A stretch of DNA of 51,131 bases from positions 1-51,131 of the forward strand of contig CALRPY020000032.1 of NCBI GenBank assembly GCA_943370145.1. The letters run 5' to 3'. Positions within the stretch are counted from its first letter, which is position 1, and every line of letters starts with the position of its first letter. The stretch comes from Ga0077536 sp943370145 (GTDB taxonomy: Bacteria > Pseudomonadota > Gammaproteobacteria > Ga0077536). Shown in pieces: positions 50,036 through 51,131 of the stretch. The notes under the pieces are model-generated. The model was not told the origin of the DNA, did no database searches, and worked only from the letters and a program-made list of their open reading frames with translations. Made by a program: the position numbers and the translations under genes.

Positions 50036-51131
50036 ATGCAGATAGGCACCCTCATCCGTCGCGCCGCCCAGTACCACGGCGACGCGGCCTGCCTCGTCGA
50101 AGGCGAACGCTCCATCAGTTTCCGCGAGTTCGACGCCGCGACCGACCGCCTCGGCAACGCGCTGCTCGCGCGCGGCCTCGTCCCCGGCGACCGCGTCGGC
50201 GTGCTGCTGTCGAACAGCATCGAATGCCTGATCGCCTATTACGCCGTGGCCAAGGCCGGCCTCGTCCGGGTGGGCCTCAATACCCGCGAGACGCTCGACA
50301 ACCACCAGTACAAGATCGAGGACAGCGGCGCGCGCGCCGTGATCCACGCCGGCATCGACGGTATCCACGCCGAGCAGCTGATCGGCCCCGACGAACTGAC
50401 GCAACTGATTGCCAGCGGCGCGCAGCAGCCCTGCGCCGTTGACCGTGCGCTCGACGCGCCGTACCGGCTCGGCTTCACCGGCGGCACCACCGGCAAGGCG
50501 AAGGCGGTGACCCTGACGACGCGCGGTGAACTCGCCGAGCTGTCGGCTTTCCTGATGGATCTCGTGCCCGACATCCGGCCCGGCGACACCTTCCTGCACG
50601 CCGCGCCGATCGCGCACGCATCCGGCGCCTTCTTCCTGCCGTGCATCGCGCGCGGTGCGACGTCCATCATCATGCCGAAGTTCGACGCCGCGGAATTCCT
50701 GCAGCTCGCCGAGCGCTCGCAGGCGAGCATGACCTTCCTCGTGCCCACGATGCTCGCGATGATCCTGGAAGAGCCGGGCCTCGCGACGGCGAAGCTGAAC
50801 CTGCGGACCATCAGTTACGGCGCGTCGCCGATCGCGCCGTCGGTGCTGGAGCGCGCGCAGGCCCGCTTCGGCAAGGTGTTCGCGCAGACCTACGGCCAGG
50901 CGGAGAGCCCGATGGTGATCACCTGCCTGAGGCCCGAGGACCACGACCGTATCGGTTCCTGCGGCCGCCCGTTCACCTTCGTCGACGTCGCCGTGTTCGA
51001 CGACGACGACAAACCCCTGCCGCCGGGCGAAGTCGGCGAGATCTGCTGCCGTGGCCCGCAGACGATGGCGTACTACTGGAACCGGCCGGAGGCGACGGAG
51101 CAGGCCTTCCGCAGCGGCTGGCTGCACACCG
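50036..51131 (+). CDS. AMP-dependent acyl-CoA ligase, 3' truncated by the window edge
   Basis: 365 codons are visible from the ATG at 50036; the frame is open to the edge. A3 loop GFTGGTTGKAKAVTLTTRGE (Ala replaces the usual Pro before the Lys), A4 LHAAPIAHASGAFFLPCIAR, A5 YGQAESPMVITCL and A7 GEICCRGPQTMAYYWNRPEA. The C-terminal hinge and catalytic lysine lie beyond the edge. It follows the 517-residue protein on the same strand and probably activates the acid handled by this unknown pathway. Confidence 0.9.
   Translation, partial: MQIGTLIRRAAQYHGDAACLVEGERSISFREFDAATDRLGNALLARGLVPGDRVGVLLSNSIECLIAYYAVAKAGLVRVGLNTRETLDNHQYKIEDSGARAVIHAGIDGIHAEQLIGPDELTQLIASGAQQPCAVDRALDAPYRLGFTGGTTGKAKAVTLTTRGELAELSAFLMDLVPDIRPGDTFLHAAPIAHASGAFFLPCIARGATSIIMPKFDAAEFLQLAERSQASMTFLVPTMLAMILEEPGLATAKLNLRTISYGASPIAPSVLERAQARFGKVFAQTYGQAESPMVITCLRPEDHDRIGSCGRPFTFVDVAVFDDDDKPLPPGEVGEICCRGPQTMAYYWNRPEATEQAFRSGWLHT

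Overview
The window is a high-GC, gene-dense stretch of a bacterial chromosome. The gene content points to a gammaproteobacterium: ubiquinone-type UbiG, SdhE next to the succinate dehydrogenase genes with YgfX divergent, DsbB, MaeB, YgfZ and a YheT-type hydrolase. The order cannot be fixed from the sequence; a Steroidobacter/Nevskia-like lineage is a guess. No rRNA, tRNA, CRISPR array, phage gene or intact transposase was seen.

Layout. Bases 1-4353 hold the 3' part of a two-partner-secretion type exoprotein, a FecR-domain periplasmic protein and a SapC-like protein. Bases 4421-9339 hold a sulfotransferase-like gene, ffh and maeB. A gene-poor stretch is followed by dsbB with a small periplasmic protein, a relic of a YheT-type hydrolase, and a divergent pair: a membrane LytTR regulator and an outer-membrane barrel protein. 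Bases 13276-24049 are the most distinctive block. An OmpR-type two-component system is followed by seven genes overlapping stop-to-start: two CrtI-like desaturases/oxidases around an aldehyde dehydrogenase, an acyltransferase, a family 2 glycosyltransferase and an ABC-2 exporter. This looks like synthesis and export of a glycosylated, acylated carotenoid-like polyene, but it has no recognisable synthase of its own.

Bases 24067-29827 (minus strand) carry a complete succinate dehydrogenase operon bracketed by two maturation factors (an SDHAF4/DUF1674 protein first, SdhE after sdhB), then ygfZ and yheT; ygfX diverges from it. Bases 30453-34616 (minus) are a tightly packed run: a cyclase-FHA protein, a PP2C phosphatase, a small unknown, ubiG, gph and a degenerate squalene/phytoene-synthase-like protein. 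Bases 35055-39305 hold an orphan ORF, a Sel1-repeat protein, leuCD, a gamma-carbonic-anhydrase-like protein and a DUF2934-Hsp20 protein with a possible FNR-type promoter. Bases 39531-46379 (minus) hold a D-aminoacylase-like amidohydrolase, an acyl-CoA synthetase, an enoyl-CoA hydratase and two MacB-like permeases without an ATPase.

The right end (46719-51131) is a second candidate for something undescribed. A FadR/FCD-type GntR regulator diverges from a stand-alone PEP-utiliser phosphohistidine (swivel) domain protein, a 517-residue protein of a family I do not recognise, and an AMP-dependent acyl-CoA ligase cut by the window edge. A perfect FadR-type operator sits between mirrored promoters in the intergenic region. 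Function assignments rest on reading translated motifs; no database search was possible.
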